Positions 1-8,436 are shown, numbered from the stretch's first letter. The stretch is DNA of 64,000 bases from Legionella sainthelensi (GCF_900637685.1 NZ_LR134388.1:1058501-1122500), one strand, 5' to 3'. Notes: generated by a model not told the origin, from the sequence alone. Made by a program: numbers and translations.

Positions 1-553
1 CACAGGGTAAAGCAATCCATAAAGCTGCAGAAAAGAGTGCAGCTGGGTTTGCACCATAGGCTAAAGACCGACCATAGCATAAATGATAACCAGCAATGCA
101 GATGCCACATAGAACCGGAAATAATAATTGCCTTGATTGATCGGGGTTAAAAGTTTGGCTTGTAAGTATCAATCCAAAAAGAACAGAGGATACACCAATG
201 GTATTAGATAAATTTATATTTTCACCAAGGAAGCATGCCGAAATAAACCAGACAATTACCATGGCGCTTCCTCGCATAATAATATAGGCTTTCCCAAGTG
301 AAGACTGACTAAGACTGATAGCTAATGTGATTATGTAACCTCCTTCAAATAAACCAGAGGTTAGTGCCCATAAAAAGGAATCAGGTGTTTCAAACAATGG
401 ACCAGAGAAAAAAGGAATAAATAGAAGCGAAAATAGTGTTGCAAAACTCATAATTCCCAATACTTCGTAATAGGGTGTTGAATTGCGTTTGGCAAATGTA
501 TTCCATGCTGCATGGAGGATTGCGGATAAAATTATAAATACACCAGAACCCAT
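1..553 (-). CDS. EamA/DMT-family transporter, 3' end cut by window edge
   Basis: The minus-strand frame opens at an ATG at 553 (MGSGVFIILSAILHAAWNTF) and runs without a stop to base 1, giving 184 visible residues. Alternating hydrophobic helices, the early HAAWN motif and the G-K-A-Y segment after helix 3 fit an EamA-type drug/metabolite exporter of the inner membrane. Such proteins have ten helices and about 290 residues, so roughly a third is missing at the window edge. Substrate cannot be told. It lies 139 bp from ardA and could be element cargo or flanking chromosome. Confidence 0.8.
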   Translation of the reverse strand, partial: MGSGVFIILSAILHAAWNTFAKRNSTPYYEVLGIMSFATLFSLLFIPFFSGPLFETPDSFLWALTSGLFEGGYIITLAISLSQSSLGKAYIIMRGSAMVIVWFISACFLGENINLSNTIGVSSVLFGLILTSQTFNPDQSRQLLFPVLCGICIAGYHLCYGRSLAYGANPAALFSAALWIALPC

Positions 554-692
554 TTCAGTTCATTTCGAGATAAATAATCGATTATTGTAACATTGGACCG
601 ACAGGCTATAACATAAATTTTTTAAAACCTAATAGAAGTTACAAAGTGATTTTAGAGCTTCAAGTTTTAAAAAAGATGCCCCAACGAGGGGC

Positions 693-1199
693 TTAATAGC
701 TTGAAAAAATATATGCCTGTCTACCAAACTTTACCGAACAATAATCACTAATAAAAAGATCCCGTGCAAAAGCATCAAAATCAAAGTAGCAGATCAAACT
801 ATCCGGCATTTGATGGGCATAACAGTCATCAAATAACTGCCTGGCAAAATCAATCTCTGAATCATAACTACCCTGGTAATGTTCCTCCAACATAGTTTGT
901 GCATCATCTACTGAATAATCACATAGAAGGGCTAAGCCTAGCTCTCCGTGTTCTTGAATAAATGAGGCATACTCCACAATATTGCTTATTCCTTCGTACT
1001 CATGGATTTTGATGCTGCCGAATCCTTCATAATCATGTATGGCGTATTCTTCAGCATTGGGTTCAGGGCTGTTATCCAACATTTCCCAGATTTCTTCCAT
1101 GATGTCGTCTTCGCTTTGTGTGGCATCTATCCATACACCATGTAGAATGGCGTTGTTGTAAGAGGCTAAACAGGCGACGTAGATTGAAGGGGTGTCCAT
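693..1199 (-). CDS. ardA: ArdA-family antirestriction protein
   Basis: A 168-residue, strongly acidic protein starting MDTPSIYVACLASYNNAILH. The N-terminal I-Y-V-A-C-L-A-S-Y-N-N-x-I-L-H-G-x-W-I-D block and very high Asp/Glu content are the hallmarks of ArdA, a DNA mimic that occupies type I restriction enzymes and so protects incoming conjugative DNA in a new host. Length matches the family (about 165-170). It is the last gene of a minus-strand set behind ssb and a small ORF, a usual partnership in conjugative elements. The same element encodes its own type I system at 34.5-41.2 kb, so ArdA may also affect that one. Confidence 0.93.
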   Translation of the reverse strand: MDTPSIYVACLASYNNAILHGVWIDATQSEDDIMEEIWEMLDNSPEPNAEEYAIHDYEGFGSIKIHEYEGISNIVEYASFIQEHGELGLALLCDYSVDDAQTMLEEHYQGSYDSEIDFARQLFDDCYAHQMPDSLICYFDFDAFARDLFISDYCSVKFGRQAYIFSSY

Positions 1200-1264
1200 G
1201 AGATTATCTCCTTATGTAAATGGAGCAATCCCACACGGGAGCTTGCTCCCGTGGTAGGGTATGA

Positions 1265-1687
1265 TTAAAACGGAATTTCTTCTGAATCCGGTTGCAACAT
1301 TTCACGCATCTGAGCCATGTGTTGTTCTGCGGTTTTGTTACTGGATTCATCAGCTGATTTGGGTGGGCTGAGAAGCTGAATGTGGCTAACAATAATACTT
1401 AAAGCTTGACGCGCTTTGCCTTCATTATCAGTCCATTGATTGGAACGTAATTTACCTTCGAGGTAGACCTGCGAACCTTTCTTTAAATATTCAGCGACCT
1501 TTGTCAGCTTGCCAAAAAGCACCAGCTGATGCCATTCCACTCTGGTTTGCCATTCATCATTCTGTTTGAATGACTCATTAGTAGCCAAAGTGGCAGTGAC
1601 AAAAGATTGTCCGTCTTTTCCGGCGATGCTTTTAGGATCAGCACCGAGATTACCTATTAATTGAACGCGATTTAAAGATGCGGTCAT
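1265..1687 (-). CDS. ssb: Single-stranded DNA-binding protein
   Basis: A 140-residue SSB. The OB fold begins MTASLNRVQLIGNLGADPK and carries the usual W-H-x-L-V-L-F-G-K and Y-L-K-K-G-S-x-V-Y-L-E-G blocks around residues 50-80. The tail ends D-S-E-E-I-P-F, the acidic tip that docks replication and repair proteins. It coats single strands, presumably on plasmid-like transfer intermediates. It is slightly shorter than chromosomal SSB (about 175) because the linker is short, which is common for element-borne copies. ardA follows 65 bp downstream. Confidence 0.95.
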   Translation of the reverse strand: MTASLNRVQLIGNLGADPKSIAGKDGQSFVTATLATNESFKQNDEWQTRVEWHQLVLFGKLTKVAEYLKKGSQVYLEGKLRSNQWTDNEGKARQALSIIVSHIQLLSPPKSADESSNKTAEQHMAQMREMLQPDSEEIPF

Positions 1688-1786
1688 TTTATTCTCCTGT
1701 TATTGTTGGCGTGGATGGCATAACAGAAAAAGACCCGCATAGGCAGATGGTTTTCTGTTATGCGGATAAGGCTTTAATTACTTCAA

Positions 1787-1981
1787 TTAACAAGCGATTC
1801 GTTGAGTATTGAACTGTTTGACAAAGGAGAGCAGTGATTCCAATTTGTTTAAACTTAGCTCTGCTTGCTGAATGTCATGGGTGTTAATTTGAAGTCGGTG
1901 GCGGCTTAAATCATTTACACAACAATTCAGCTCAAAGAGCAAATGTTCAATCTCAAGTTGTACTGGTTCCTGTTGTTGCAT
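1787..1981 (-). CDS. Small hypothetical protein, first gene of the ssb-ardA set
   Basis: 64 residues from the ATG at 1981 (MQQQEPVQLEIEHLLFELN). That start is chosen over the one at 2035 because AAGGAG lies 7 bases before it. The sequence is mostly amphipathic helix with no motif I recognise. It heads the minus-strand group hyp-ssb-ardA and lies about 170 bp downstream of hammerhead-like RNA copy A, so that RNA is probably part of its leader. Confidence 0.6.
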   Translation of the reverse strand: MQQQEPVQLEIEHLLFELNCCVNDLSRHRLQINTHDIQQAELSLNKLESLLSFVKQFNTQRIAC

Positions 1982-2148
1982 GGTATGCTCCTTAGGGGTA
2001 GGGAGGATTAGCCCCAAAAGGACTATTAATCCCAATTGGGTTATGCAAAAAAGATCACCGAAACATCGGTTGATTTACCTGGTTATTAATGATGACGTGC
2101 TTAAAGCACTCCTCGGGCGTAAAGCCTTAAAGATATCTCCTAATGGGT

Positions 2149-2193
2149 TTCCCTGCTAAACGCTTTGCCATGGAATTAGGGAACAAGATGGCA
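2149..2193 (-). ncRNA. Conserved pseudoknot following hammerhead copy A
   Basis: In the minus-strand transcript two helices interleave: TGCCAT (2193-2188) pairs with ATGGCA (2171-2166), and TTCCCT (2183-2178) pairs with AGGGAA (2154-2149). The order helix 1, helix 2, helix 1', helix 2' defines an H-type pseudoknot. Copy B at 8437-8481 has the same 45-nt architecture with helix 1 changed to GGCCAC/GTGGCT, so pairing is kept while bases change. It begins 3 nt after the ribozyme-like fold. Function is unknown. Confidence 0.65.
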
Positions 2194-2196
2194 TAT

Positions 2197-2242
2197 CACA
2201 AGACCTAGGTTTCGTCAGAATTGCACTGACTCATCAGTTGTG
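2197..2242 (-). ncRNA. Type I hammerhead ribozyme candidate, copy A
   Basis: On the minus strand the order is stem I CACAA (2242-2238), core CTGATGA (2237-2231), stem II GTCAG/CTGAC (2230-2226 with 2218-2214, 7-nt loop), core GAAA (2213-2210), short stem III CC-TA-GG (2209-2204) closed by A15.1-U16.1, then cleavage residue C17 (2202), then TTGTG (2201-2197), which closes stem I perfectly. All conserved core positions are present and the predicted cut follows a GTC triplet. Stem III is only three pairs with a 2-nt loop, so activity may need dimer formation. It lies in the leader of the hyp-ssb-ardA genes. Confidence 0.85.
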
Positions 2243-2367
2243 TTGATTTCAGATTATCAAGCCAGTATGGGAAATCAAGAACTTTTTCCTGTTGATATTA
2301 AATGAACGTAATTGAATCATGATTAACTTTAATGTATTAGATATAAAATATTTATTCAGAGGAAATA

Positions 2368-2901
2368 ATGAACCAACTTTACATATTAACTGGACCTCCA
2401 GGCAGCGGTAAAACATCAATTTTAGCTGAATTATCAAAGCGAGGTTTCCCCATTATTGATGAGCCTGCCAGGTTGGTTTTAGCACAGCAAAGGCTCATTG
2501 ATGGAGATGGTGTTTATGACAAAAATCCCTTTTTGTTTAAAGAGTTGATGTTATCGCGGATGCTTTATGATTATGAGAGTGCTCCCAAACATGAGTTGGT
2601 ATTTTTTGACAGAGGCCTTCCTGATCTGATTGCATATAGTAAATGCTTTAATTTAGATATCGGTTCTGAGCTAAAAGCTAGCCATGCTCATCGATATAAT
2701 CCAACAGTGTTTTTTACTCCGGCATGGGAGAAGATTTATATCAACGATGCGGAGCGAAGACTTACTTTTGATGCGGCTCAGGTATTTGAAAATGACTTGA
2801 GACAGGCATATGCAGAACTGGGATATCAATTAATAGATATTCCTCTGTTGTCGGTTTCTGAGAGAGTGAATTTTATCTTGAATATTATTCAAAGTGTTTG
2901 A
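2368..2901 (+). CDS. AAA_28-type P-loop ATPase/kinase
   Basis: 177 residues starting MNQLYILTGPPGSGKTSI. The Walker A motif G-P-P-G-S-G-K-T is at residues 9-16, followed by I-I-D-E-P-A-R near residue 31 and F-F-D-R-G-L-P-D near residue 73. This arrangement is typical of the AAA_28 group of small predicted ATPases or nucleoside/metabolite kinases. The start has AGAGGAA upstream. It stands alone on the plus strand, converging with the GNAT gene at 2965. Substrate unknown. Confidence 0.8.
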   Translation: MNQLYILTGPPGSGKTSILAELSKRGFPIIDEPARLVLAQQRLIDGDGVYDKNPFLFKELMLSRMLYDYESAPKHELVFFDRGLPDLIAYSKCFNLDIGSELKASHAHRYNPTVFFTPAWEKIYINDAERRLTFDAAQVFENDLRQAYAELGYQLIDIPLLSVSERVNFILNIIQSV

Positions 2902-2964
2902 ATAACAATTTATCATCCGGTTTTTTTTAATAATATCATGTTACGTATTACCTCCAACAAGGTC

Positions 2965-3825
2965 TCATTTTAACAAGGCCAATCGATACTTTCCAATTTC
3001 GTGAAAACCAAGGGCAAGGTATGCGCATATAGCGGAATTATCATTAGTGAACAAAATAGCTCTTTTAACTTGTTGTGTGGCTGCTTGCTTTAAACAGAGA
3101 TACACGGCAACTCTGGCAAAACCTTTATTTCTTAAAGAGGGAGGGGTATAAACGGGACCGAGCTGTACAATATCAGGTAGATTGGCATTAAATCCACATA
3201 AGGAAACAGGAGTGTTATTTACAAACAAAACCCATCGATTTTGGCTAAGCTGTGTATCTTGAATTTCATCAATAATGGATTGTTCAAGTTTGGGGTTATT
3301 CGCATCGTCCCCAAGTGCTTCTATATGATAAGCGATAAGCCATTCTTTGATGACATCCATGTCACACTCTTGCATTGTTTTGAGTGTGTAGCTGTATGAA
3401 TGAATAGCTTGAGGTATTGTCATTTTTTCAAGATTAAGGGAGAATAATTTTTCCTGATAATTAATAGCAAACAGTGCTGATTGTAAGCCCAGCTTTTCGA
3501 TGACAAAATTGGCTTGAGAGTCTTCGCCCAGTATTCCAGCAATTGGTCTTGACCTTTTAAGTTTAAATTCATCTATTAATGATGATAATGCACAAAAATT
3601 TTCAGCTTGCATCATCACATTACCATTCCAATAATGAGCTATAACGCCATTAAGCTGTTTGTTCTCAAAGGAGCCATAATATTCTCCGTGAAATGGTGCA
3701 TCTTGGTAGGTAATTCCCGAGTGGTATAGATTATTCCTAATGAACATGGTCGTTTCTTGATAATGATTGAGATAGGATGACAATTCATCTACATGCAATT
3801 CGTCTAGTTTTTTTATCGCAATCAT
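2965..3825 (-). CDS. GNAT-family N-acetyltransferase
   Basis: 286 residues. The C-terminal third (about 200-286) carries the acetyl-CoA-binding core: L-G-P-V-Y-T-P-P-S-L-R-N-K-G-F-A matches the R/Q-x-x-G-x-A pyrophosphate loop, and a later A-Y-L-A-L-G-F segment matches motif B. The N-terminal 180 residues are a separate region of the kind found in FR47-like two-domain acetyltransferases. It should acetylate an amine on an unknown small molecule or protein. It is transcribed divergently from the GrpB-GNAT fusion at 3921, so both promoters share 95 bp. Confidence 0.85.
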   Translation of the reverse strand: MIAIKKLDELHVDELSSYLNHYQETTMFIRNNLYHSGITYQDAPFHGEYYGSFENKQLNGVIAHYWNGNVMMQAENFCALSSLIDEFKLKRSRPIAGILGEDSQANFVIEKLGLQSALFAINYQEKLFSLNLEKMTIPQAIHSYSYTLKTMQECDMDVIKEWLIAYHIEALGDDANNPKLEQSIIDEIQDTQLSQNRWVLFVNNTPVSLCGFNANLPDIVQLGPVYTPPSLRNKGFARVAVYLCLKQAATQQVKRAILFTNDNSAICAYLALGFHEIGKYRLALLK

Positions 3826-3920
3826 TTTTTCCTCGGTATGATGAATATTTTTAATACACTTTTAAGACCTATGTTAAGATAGCCCACTATTGAATATTAT
3901 TAAATATAAAATCTTAGAAT

Positions 3921-4952
3921 ATGATTACCTTAGAGCCTCATAATCCTGCATGGAAAGCTGCATTTGAAATTGAAAAGGAACAGCTATTACAATTGGGTAT
4001 CAAGAATATAACCCAAATTGAACATATTGGCAGTACAGCTATACCTGGCATTTATGCAAAACCAGTGATTGATATTTTAATTGGTGTTAAGTGTTTGAGT
4101 GAATTTACTTCCGAAGATATCCAAAAAATTGAATCATTGGGTTATCGATATAACCAGGTTTTTGAAACAGTTTTTCCACATCGGCGTTATTTCCAAAAAG
4201 ACAATGAACAGGGTGAGCGAACGCATCAGATTCATTTGGTTACTTATCCATCTTCCTGGTATGCGAAGCATCTGTTGTTTCGCGATTATTTGCGTCTTTA
4301 CCCCAATATTGCCAAAGAATATGAAGCACTTAAGCTCAACTTGAGCAAAATCCATGACAATACGATTGATTATGCCAATGCCAAGAATGAATTTTGCCAG
4401 CTTATAGATAAGAAAGCCTTTTTACATTTTGGCTTTAATAAACCATTCATTGAAACCCCCCGCCTTATTGCATTTATTCCCCAAGTGGCTTTTCACGAAG
4501 ACTATGCAATAATGCTTTCAAATCCTGAGTTTATTCAATGTTATGGTGTTTCATACAATGAGGATCAGGCTTTAAATCGTTTGGAATCGGATATGACGCA
4601 TTACAACCAATATGGTTTTGCTCCCTGGATGTGGTATGACAAAGAAACCCACAACTACGTTGGGAGAGGGGGATTAAAGACTTTTATATTTGAGGGAAAA
4701 GAGGAAGATGAGTTAACTTATCAAATAGCTCAAAGCTATTGGGGAAAAGGTTTAGCATTTGAAATAGGGCAAGCATCCTTGGAGTATGCCGAAGAGCACT
4801 TGGATTTGGCTAGCACTATTTGTTTTACCGCATACAATAATTATCCATCATTGCGCGTTATGGAAAAATTAGGTTTTAAATTTGAGTTTGATTTTGAGCA
4901 TGCAGGTATTACGCACAAGTTTCATAGAAAATCTACAATAAAGAAACTATAG
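3921..4952 (+). CDS. GrpB-family nucleotidyltransferase-like domain fused to a GNAT acetyltransferase
   Basis: 343 residues in two parts. Residues 1-165 match the GrpB/UPF0157 family: Q-I-E-H-I-G-S-T-A-I-P-G near 32-43, K-P-V-I-D-I-L-I-G near 47, and Y-A-K-H-L-L-F-R-D-Y-L-R near 112. These form the G-S and D-x-D features of a nucleotidyltransferase fold. Residues 175-343 are a RimJ-like GNAT domain (Y-W-G-K-G-L-A near 274, then a N-x-x-S-x-x-V-M-E-K-L-G-F block). The two usually occur as separate proteins. The next gene starts 8 bp downstream, so they are probably co-transcribed. Confidence 0.85.
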   Translation: MITLEPHNPAWKAAFEIEKEQLLQLGIKNITQIEHIGSTAIPGIYAKPVIDILIGVKCLSEFTSEDIQKIESLGYRYNQVFETVFPHRRYFQKDNEQGERTHQIHLVTYPSSWYAKHLLFRDYLRLYPNIAKEYEALKLNLSKIHDNTIDYANAKNEFCQLIDKKAFLHFGFNKPFIETPRLIAFIPQVAFHEDYAIMLSNPEFIQCYGVSYNEDQALNRLESDMTHYNQYGFAPWMWYDKETHNYVGRGGLKTFIFEGKEEDELTYQIAQSYWGKGLAFEIGQASLEYAEEHLDLASTICFTAYNNYPSLRVMEKLGFKFEFDFEHAGITHKFHRKSTIKKL

Positions 4953-4960
4953 AGGGCTTA

Positions 4961-5827
4961 ATGGATAAAATAAAAATTGACACAAATTTAGTCCAAAAGC
5001 TCATTGCCGAGCAATTTCCACAATGGAAATCACTACCAATACAGCCAGTTGCGCAAAGTGGTTGGGATAATCGAACGTTTCACTTAGGTGAAGAAATGGT
5101 GATTCGTTTGCCTAGTGATAAGGAGTATGAGCCACAGATTAATAAAGAATATCGATGGCTGCCATGGCTCTCCAAACAGCTTTCATTCCAGATTACACAA
5201 CCTATTGCATTAGGAAAACCATCACCAGCTTATCCTTGGCATTGGAGTATCAATCGTTGGATTAAAGGGGAGTCTGCTTCAAGAGAGAATATTCATGATG
5301 TAAAATGTTTTGCAGAAGAATTAGGGAAAAGTTTAAAAGAATTTCAATCTGTAGATGCTATAGATGGGCCTTTGGCTGGCGCACATAATTTTTATCGGGG
5401 CAGTTCATTAAAGGCATATGATCATGAAATGCAACTTTCAATTCCTAAAATTAAAAACGTCCATGAACAAAGAGCTGCAGAATCTTTATGGAAACAGGCG
5501 CTTTCTTCTGAATGGCGTTTAAAGCCAGTATGGGTTCACGGAGACATTGCTGTTGGAAATATTTTAGTTCGTAGCGGAAGACTATGCGCTATTATTGATT
5601 TCGGCCAGCTTGCTGTAGGTGATCCTGCGTGTGATTTGGTAATAGCATGGAATTTTTTTTCCAGCGAAGAACGAGAAGTATTTAAAAATGCAGTTCAAGT
5701 GGATAATGATACCTGGATACGAGCTTTAGGATGGGCATTTTGGAAAACCTTATGTTGGCCAATTAAAGGTACTGATGTAAGAAGGGTTTTGCATGAAATT
5801 TATTCGGATTATGATACGATTAAATAA
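4961..5827 (+). CDS. APH-family phosphotransferase (aminoglycoside/macrolide kinase-like)
   Basis: 288 residues. The catalytic block V-H-G-D-I-A-V-G-N-I-L-V near 193 (Asp and Asn of the H-G-D-x-x-x-x-N motif) and the metal-binding I-I-D-F-G near 213 are intact. The N-lobe has G-W-D-N-R-T-F near 36. Family members phosphorylate hydroxyls of aminoglycosides, macrolides or metabolites. Sequence alone does not give the substrate. It follows the GrpB-GNAT gene by 8 bp and precedes an AAC(6')-like gene, so this strand carries three modifying enzymes in a row. Confidence 0.85.
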   Translation: MDKIKIDTNLVQKLIAEQFPQWKSLPIQPVAQSGWDNRTFHLGEEMVIRLPSDKEYEPQINKEYRWLPWLSKQLSFQITQPIALGKPSPAYPWHWSINRWIKGESASRENIHDVKCFAEELGKSLKEFQSVDAIDGPLAGAHNFYRGSSLKAYDHEMQLSIPKIKNVHEQRAAESLWKQALSSEWRLKPVWVHGDIAVGNILVRSGRLCAIIDFGQLAVGDPACDLVIAWNFFSSEEREVFKNAVQVDNDTWIRALGWAFWKTLCWPIKGTDVRRVLHEIYSDYDTIK

Positions 5828-5911
5828 CCCTGTCGGAAGTATTCAGTATTTAAAATGTGGGTATACAAATACAAACCAATCTTTTATCCAAGCTATATGA
5901 GTTATTCAATT

Positions 5912-6442
5912 ATGAACATGAATATTGAGAGCAGATTTCATTTTAAACCAGTGAATAAAACACAAGAAGACCTTGTTCTTGACTGGATTAGTCAGCCACA
6001 TATTAATGAATGGCTTCATGGTGATGGTTTAAGTAATACAATAAAAGATATTCATGAATTTTTGAATGATGGAGAATCTTGGGCTACTCATTGGATAGCA
6101 TATGATCAGGAAATCCCTTTCGCTTATTTAATTACTTCTGAAATAGAGAAATCAGAAGAATATCCTGATGGTGCGGTTACATTAGATTTATTTATTTGCA
6201 GGTTGGATTATATTGGGAAGGGATTATCAGTACAGATGATACATGAATTTATCCTAAGTCAATTTTCTGATTCTAAAATCGTACTTATCGATCCTGAAAT
6301 TTCAAATGAGCGAGCGGTCCATGTTTATAAAAAGGCTGGATTTAATATCATTGGGGAGTTTATAGCTTCATGGCATCCCGTACCGCATTATAAAATGCAA
6401 TTGTGTATTGATGACTTAAAAAAGCAAAGATTGTCAGCCTAA
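5912..6442 (+). CDS. AAC(6')-like GNAT acetyltransferase
   Basis: About 176 residues from the ATG at 5912. Upstream ATGs at 5855 and 5897 would add residues that look unlike the family. The body fits AAC(6')-I type acetyltransferases: W-I-S-Q-P-H-I-N-E-W near 25-40, Y-I-G-K-G-L-S-V-Q as the acetyl-CoA loop, then I-D-P-E-I-S-N-E-R-A-V-H-V-Y-K-K-A-G-F toward the end. This is the closest resistance-like gene in the window, but it may act on another amine. Its stop overlaps the stop of the convergent recombinase gene by 9 bp. Confidence 0.8.
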   Translation: MNMNIESRFHFKPVNKTQEDLVLDWISQPHINEWLHGDGLSNTIKDIHEFLNDGESWATHWIAYDQEIPFAYLITSEIEKSEEYPDGAVTLDLFICRLDYIGKGLSVQMIHEFILSQFSDSKIVLIDPEISNERAVHVYKKAGFNIIGEFIASWHPVPHYKMQLCIDDLKKQRLSA

Positions 6443-7333
6443 GTAGATTTTTGTAATACTCAATCTCGAATGCCCAAGGGACTGGCTAATAATTTCCCTT
6501 GCGGTTCTATCCCAATATTTTTCAAGGGGATTCAGTTCTTTATATATTCTGCCTCCTTGAATTGGACAAATAAGTCCATTGCCCGTTTTGTCATAGGATT
6601 TTGTAATTTCATGATATCTTCGTTGAGCATAAGCATGGCGAAGGCCATGGCATTTGCTTAAGCCCATTTTTTCTATTACTTCATGATACTGAGCTAGATG
6701 ATTTTTATAAGTCTTTTCTTTAGGAATGAGCGATTGTCCAGCAGGAACTTGCTTTGTAGCATTGAGTAGCCATAGTCGTTGTTGCTCATTCGTTAGTTTA
6801 ATATCACGTCCTATTCCACCTTTTGTCCAACTGGGCTTTATAACCAATTTATTTCCTTGCCAGGCATCGCTTAGTACAATCTTCATGGATTCTTCACGAC
6901 GGAGACCAAAAAGGGATTGAGCTTCCAAGGATAAACGGATCATCGGGTCTGAGCATTTGGAAAAATCAACGTTGTTGATTGCTTTATTATATTGAGGAAT
7001 GTAATTACGTTTATTGATTTGATAGCTGTCGTTGCCTTGTTTAACCAGTTCTGGATTGTTTAGCACTAAAGCTACTTTTCGTAATTTTGCCATGTAATTT
7101 TTTATTGTCGCAGGGTTTTTATTCTGGGCTTTCCAGAGATCAACCAGGATGTGAATGTGTTTTGGTTTTAATCCTTTTACGTGTGTGACCATGTAACCTA
7201 ATTCGTGCAAGTCTTTAATGCATCGATTCAACATGTGTTTCATATCTGCTCGGCTGGCGTGGGAGTAGTTTTGGATTTTCTTAATACATTCATTGATTGA
7301 ATACTGGGCATTTTTAAGTTTGGACTTACTCAT
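6434..7333 (-). CDS. Tyrosine recombinase, integrase-like
   Basis: 299 residues from the ATG at 7333. GGAGG sits 7 bases upstream and the longer frame from 7483 lacks a site, so this start is preferred. Catalytic signs are L-F-G-L-R-R-E-E (Arg I), C-H-G-L-R-H-A-Y (H-x-x-R), S-L-G-H-S-R and a terminal I-T-K-I-Y-L-G tyrosine. The protein ends almost directly after that Tyr. It differs from the P4-type integrases at 46.6 and 59.0 kb and matches integrases found inside GI-type ICEs. It overlaps the preceding paralogue by 8 bp and so is translationally coupled. Confidence 0.75.
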   Translation of the reverse strand: MSKSKLKNAQYSINECIKKIQNYSHASRADMKHMLNRCIKDLHELGYMVTHVKGLKPKHIHILVDLWKAQNKNPATIKNYMAKLRKVALVLNNPELVKQGNDSYQINKRNYIPQYNKAINNVDFSKCSDPMIRLSLEAQSLFGLRREESMKIVLSDAWQGNKLVIKPSWTKGGIGRDIKLTNEQQRLWLLNATKQVPAGQSLIPKEKTYKNHLAQYHEVIEKMGLSKCHGLRHAYAQRRYHEITKSYDKTGNGLICPIQGGRIYKELNPLEKYWDRTAREIISQSLGHSRLSITKIYLG

Positions 7334-8135
7334 TAAGATACCTCCATAATGAATCACGAGATTTGATGCCCATTTCGCTGTGAATAACCCAAAAGGCTTC
7401 GTATTTCCCCAACAGTGGTAAAAGATACTGAGCCATCTGTTTTGCGTAGAGATAGCGGTAGGCTTTGTTAATTGGTATGGCATGTTTTTTTAAAGTCTTT
7501 CGCCAGGCAATTTTGGTGTCTTCATAATCATTAAATTCAGCAATGGATTTACCGTGAGTCAGCTCTTTAATTTCATCGAGGATTGCTTTTTGCACTTCAA
7601 ATCTGATAGGAATTGTTCTATCTAAGGAATTAAATGCAATGTTCCTGGTTATCCAGATGCTGTCATCTTGGATGTTAATTTCAGGTTTGATATAAATGGC
7701 CTCTTTAAAGGTCAGACCAAATTCTGTTTGTAATGCCATGATGAGACGTGGTATTGGATTGTCCCATGAGTGCCAGTGGTCGTGCTGGATTTTGAGTTTT
7801 CTTTTACGTTTCCTGTTGGTTTTACTAAGTTGTAAGGATTGATTGTCTATATTGGGAATAAGGCAATCAATGCTGGTTAGATAATGCCTGACTATAGTCA
7901 TGTGATTCATAATCGTGCTGGCACGTATTTTACTCTTTTTCCAATGGGCTACCAGTTGATGAATATGGTGTGATTGGATTTTTTTCCAAGAGGAGGGTAC
8001 CTCATCAATGGTATAGAGATCATCGATCATTTTACGAATGACATATGCCCGCTGTTTTTTGATTTTGTAACTGCCTTGATTGCCGAGCTTTAAATATTGA
8101 TTGGCAGTTTGTCTTAAGCTGTATTTTCTCATCAT
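7326..8135 (-). CDS. Degenerate integrase-like protein, paired with the recombinase
   Basis: 269 residues (MMRKYSLRQTANQYLKLGNQ). Its layout resembles the following recombinase: a helical N-terminal core-binding region, then a segment F-G-L-T-F-K-E-A-I-Y-I where catalytic enzymes have G-L-R-x-E. The Arg is replaced by Thr, and no H-x-x-R, G-H or terminal Tyr motif is visible. It is therefore probably a non-catalytic partner or directionality factor rather than an enzyme. Its 3' end overlaps the recombinase start by 8 bp, and hammerhead-like RNA copy B lies about 350 bp upstream. Confidence 0.65.
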   Translation of the reverse strand: MMRKYSLRQTANQYLKLGNQGSYKIKKQRAYVIRKMIDDLYTIDEVPSSWKKIQSHHIHQLVAHWKKSKIRASTIMNHMTIVRHYLTSIDCLIPNIDNQSLQLSKTNRKRKRKLKIQHDHWHSWDNPIPRLIMALQTEFGLTFKEAIYIKPEINIQDDSIWITRNIAFNSLDRTIPIRFEVQKAILDEIKELTHGKSIAEFNDYEDTKIAWRKTLKKHAIPINKAYRYLYAKQMAQYLLPLLGKYEAFWVIHSEMGIKSRDSLWRYLNE

Positions 8136-8436
8136 CCCATCCGATAAAAATTTATTTGCCCTGTCTTTGGTTTAGTGTTGAACGAGCGGCTCACTCAAAG
8201 ATGAAACCTGGCCAAAGCCATAAAGCTCGAAGTAGGGGGCAAATCAATCGTTATAAGGCAAACGATCTCGCCGATTTACAACAGTTTTTGAGTGCTTATT
8301 TTCTCCTTGTTTTAATGATTAATAAAAACGACAAGACAATGGCTCTTGTCATACAAGTCCATGGTCAAATTGAAATAAATTGACTTAAACTCCCGAGGGA
8401 GTTGCCCTGCCGGATGACAGAGATTCCTAGATGGTT

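Noticed and set aside
2249..2437. 62-codon minus frame over the AAA_28 gene start
   Set aside because: It covers AT-rich leader and the start of the plus-strand ATPase gene, with low-complexity sequence.
8156..8383. 75-codon plus frame between the recombinase pair and hammerhead B
   Set aside because: Composition is unlike a protein, there is no ribosome site, and the region is the leader of the minus-strand recombinase genes.
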